From contig KV908344.1 in assembly GCA_002005505.1 (NCBI GenBank), positions 902,461-919,960 on the forward strand: DNA of 17,500 nt. The letters are read 5' to 3'. This document shows positions 16,343 to 17,500 of the stretch, piece by piece. The notes under the pieces were generated by a model that was not told where the DNA came from, did no database searches, and saw only the letters and a program-made list of their open reading frames with translations. Position 1 is the stretch's first letter. Every line of letters begins with the position of its first letter. A program made the translations under genes and the position numbers. Source of the DNA: Botryococcus braunii (Eukaryota; Chlorophyta; Trebouxiophyceae).

Positions 16343-16417
16343 GAGTGAAGCTTGTATGGTTACTGTTGTTAACACAGTTATGGCTACTGTACTAAAGGTG
16401 CGTACACGATAGTAGCG

Positions 16418-16505
16418 GTGAGTACTAGCTCTTGATGCGTACAAACTTGTCTTTGTTCAACTGATATTTGTTATTTAGGACACTGACGGAGACGTAAGAA
16501 TTCAG
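16418..16505 (+). other. Intron 2 of copy 1
   Basis: Starts GTGAGTAC, ends GAATTCAG. Removing it regenerates AGTAGCGGGGCGTTG, identical to the uninterrupted sequence in copies 2 and 3. Confidence 0.75.
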
Positions 16506-16576
16506 GGGCGTTGTGGAGTGTTCGCTAGAAAACCTTTGGGCTGCATTGGCTAAGGGTGCCATAGTGAAGCAGCCGG

Positions 16577-16684
16577 GTACGTTGCATTCTATTCGTTCAG
16601 CACTGTTTGTGTATTGAGCATTGTTTAGATATATTTTGGTTGAACTCAACAAACACGCGGTAAAAGAACGGTCTGGATGTGCAG
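16577..16684 (+). other. Intron 3 of copy 1
   Basis: Starts GTACGTTG, ends ATGTGCAG. Removing it gives AGCCGGGAGATCTG, against AGCCGGGAAGATCTG in copy 2 (one base shorter). Confidence 0.65.
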
Positions 16685-16777
16685 GAGATCTGATTGACAG
16701 TGCGTCACTGTATTAGAACTTACATTGAAGAAAGGGAGTGTTCGGCCAACAGGTAAATATATCTAAATAATTTAAGA

Positions 16778-17146
16778 GACACCAGATGTGGAAGAAATTA
16801 CGTTCACGTCTCCGAGCTTGCATGTGTTTGACCAGTGTTGTGTGCTTACAAATAAAGCCTGCTATGTGGAAGAACACTTGAGTGAAGCTTGTATGTTTAC
16901 TGTTGGTAACACAGTATTGGCCACTGTACGCTAAGGGTGCGTACACGAGAGTAGCGGGGCGTTGAGGAGTGCTCGCTAGTAAAACTCATGTTAAGGGCTG
17001 CATTGGCTAAGGGTGCCATGGTGAAGCAGCCGGGAAGATCTGATTGACAGTGCGTTACTTTATTAGATCTTGCATTGAGGAAAGGGAGTGTTCGGTCAAT
17101 TGATCAATTGTTGCAGTAGGAGACGTCATTGCATGCACACGGACGA
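16778..17146 (+). pseudogene. Copy 2: intronless direct copy (probable retrocopy)
   Basis: Matches copy 1 blocks 1 to 4 in order without any of the three intervening segments, then continues past the copy-1 donor into sequence shared only with copy 3 (ACGTCATTGCATGCAC at 17122-17137). Its first base of similarity is the same as the block-1 start in copy 1. The frame stays open over blocks 1-2 but has TAA just upstream and no Met. From 16941 on it forms the left arm of an inverted repeat with copy 3. Confidence 0.65.
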
Positions 17147-17311
17147 CTACACGGATACGTCATCCATCCACTGACTCTGCATTGGTGACGGTTCTGTCTC
17201 TTCGGTGTTCTTGGCACGGCTAGAGACGCTGGCGGTGTGACCTGTGCTGTTACTGTGGGCCCATAACTAATTGCAATGTAGTTTCAGAAGATGGAAGACA
17301 TATATGTGTGC

Positions 17312-17500
17312 TCGTCCACGTGCATGCAATGACGTCTACTATTGACCGAACACTCCCTTTCGCCAATGCAAGATCTAATACAATAATGTATTGTCAATCA
17401 GATCTTCCCTGCTGCTTCACTATGGCACCCTCAACCAATGCATCCGTCATCAGGAGTTTAACTAGCGAACACTCCACAACGCCCCGCTACTCGCGTGTAC
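17312..17500 (-). pseudogene. Copy 3: intronless inverted copy, cut by the window end
   Basis: The reverse complement of 17312-17500 matches 16941-17146, covering the end of block 2, all of blocks 3 and 4, and the extension. The second and third intron positions are uninterrupted. It pairs with copy 2 as arms around a 165-bp spacer (17147-17311). Arm identity looks high but not perfect, with small indels near 17110-17121. Confidence 0.65.

Larger units (their letters stand above)
16121..16752 (+). other. Copy 1 of a repeat family: intron-bearing parent locus
   Basis: Four exon-like blocks, 16121-16221, 16343-16417, 16506-16576 and 16685-16752, match the contiguous sequence of copies 2 and 3. 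The intervening segments are 16222-16342 (GTGAGA...AACAG, 121 nt), 16418-16505 (GTGAGT...TTCAG, 88 nt) and 16577-16684 (GTACGT...GTGCAG, 108 nt). Block 4 ends CAACAG before GTAAAT, another donor. Blocks 1-2 joined give an open plus frame (SDVEEITFTSPSLNVFDQ, then KACFVEEPWSEACM) ending TAG at the end of block 2. No upstream Met was found. Differences between copies fall mostly at codon positions 1 and 2, so protein constraint is not evident; it may be a noncoding RNA or a decayed gene. Product unknown. Confidence 0.65.

Overview
This is eukaryotic nuclear DNA. Coding stretches are short, sit between canonical GT...AG introns (TTTGCAG or TTGCAG acceptors, GTAAGT or GTGAGT donors), and are surrounded by very long microsatellites. 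The species cannot be named from sequence alone. A moderately GC-rich genome with CA/CT/poly-C filled introns, Ser/Gly-rich and Cys-rich secreted-type exons, and an RRALLQ string of a kind I associate with green-algal secreted proteins all lean weakly toward a unicellular green alga. Other eukaryotes are not excluded.

Layout. 1-216 is a CT microsatellite. 217-1795 has no gene I can support. 1796-2407 is the best single-exon gene: a 195-residue, three-helix membrane protein behind a clear splice acceptor. 2.5-3.9 kb is a cluster of perfect or near-perfect short hairpins. 4309-5180 is an 862-bp foldback element with about 358-bp arms, TGT...ACA ends and a 5-bp target duplication. 5.7-6.55 kb holds tandem repeats (about 80 bp and 88 bp) and foldback pieces. 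6.55-8.6 kb has no convincing gene.

8.68-15.38 kb carries, on the minus strand, a split gene that I assembled by eye from ten exons. The exon lengths sum to 1551 nt (516 codons plus stop), every junction keeps frame, and the last exon supplies a stop. It would encode an unrecognised Cys-rich, Ser/Gly-linker protein; its start lies upstream and was not found. Nearly every microsatellite in this part of the window falls inside its introns. One junction needs a 20-nt intron or an indel.

The most interesting region is 16.1-17.5 kb. A repeat family is present three times. Copy 1 (16121-16752) contains three extra segments of 121, 88 and 108 bp. Each begins GT, ends AG, and is missing from copies 2 and 3 at the matching positions. 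This is the pattern expected of an intron-bearing parent with two spliced, reverse-transcribed copies beside it, one direct and one inverted; fresh intron gain in copy 1 is the alternative. The two intronless copies face each other as an inverted repeat that runs off the window end.
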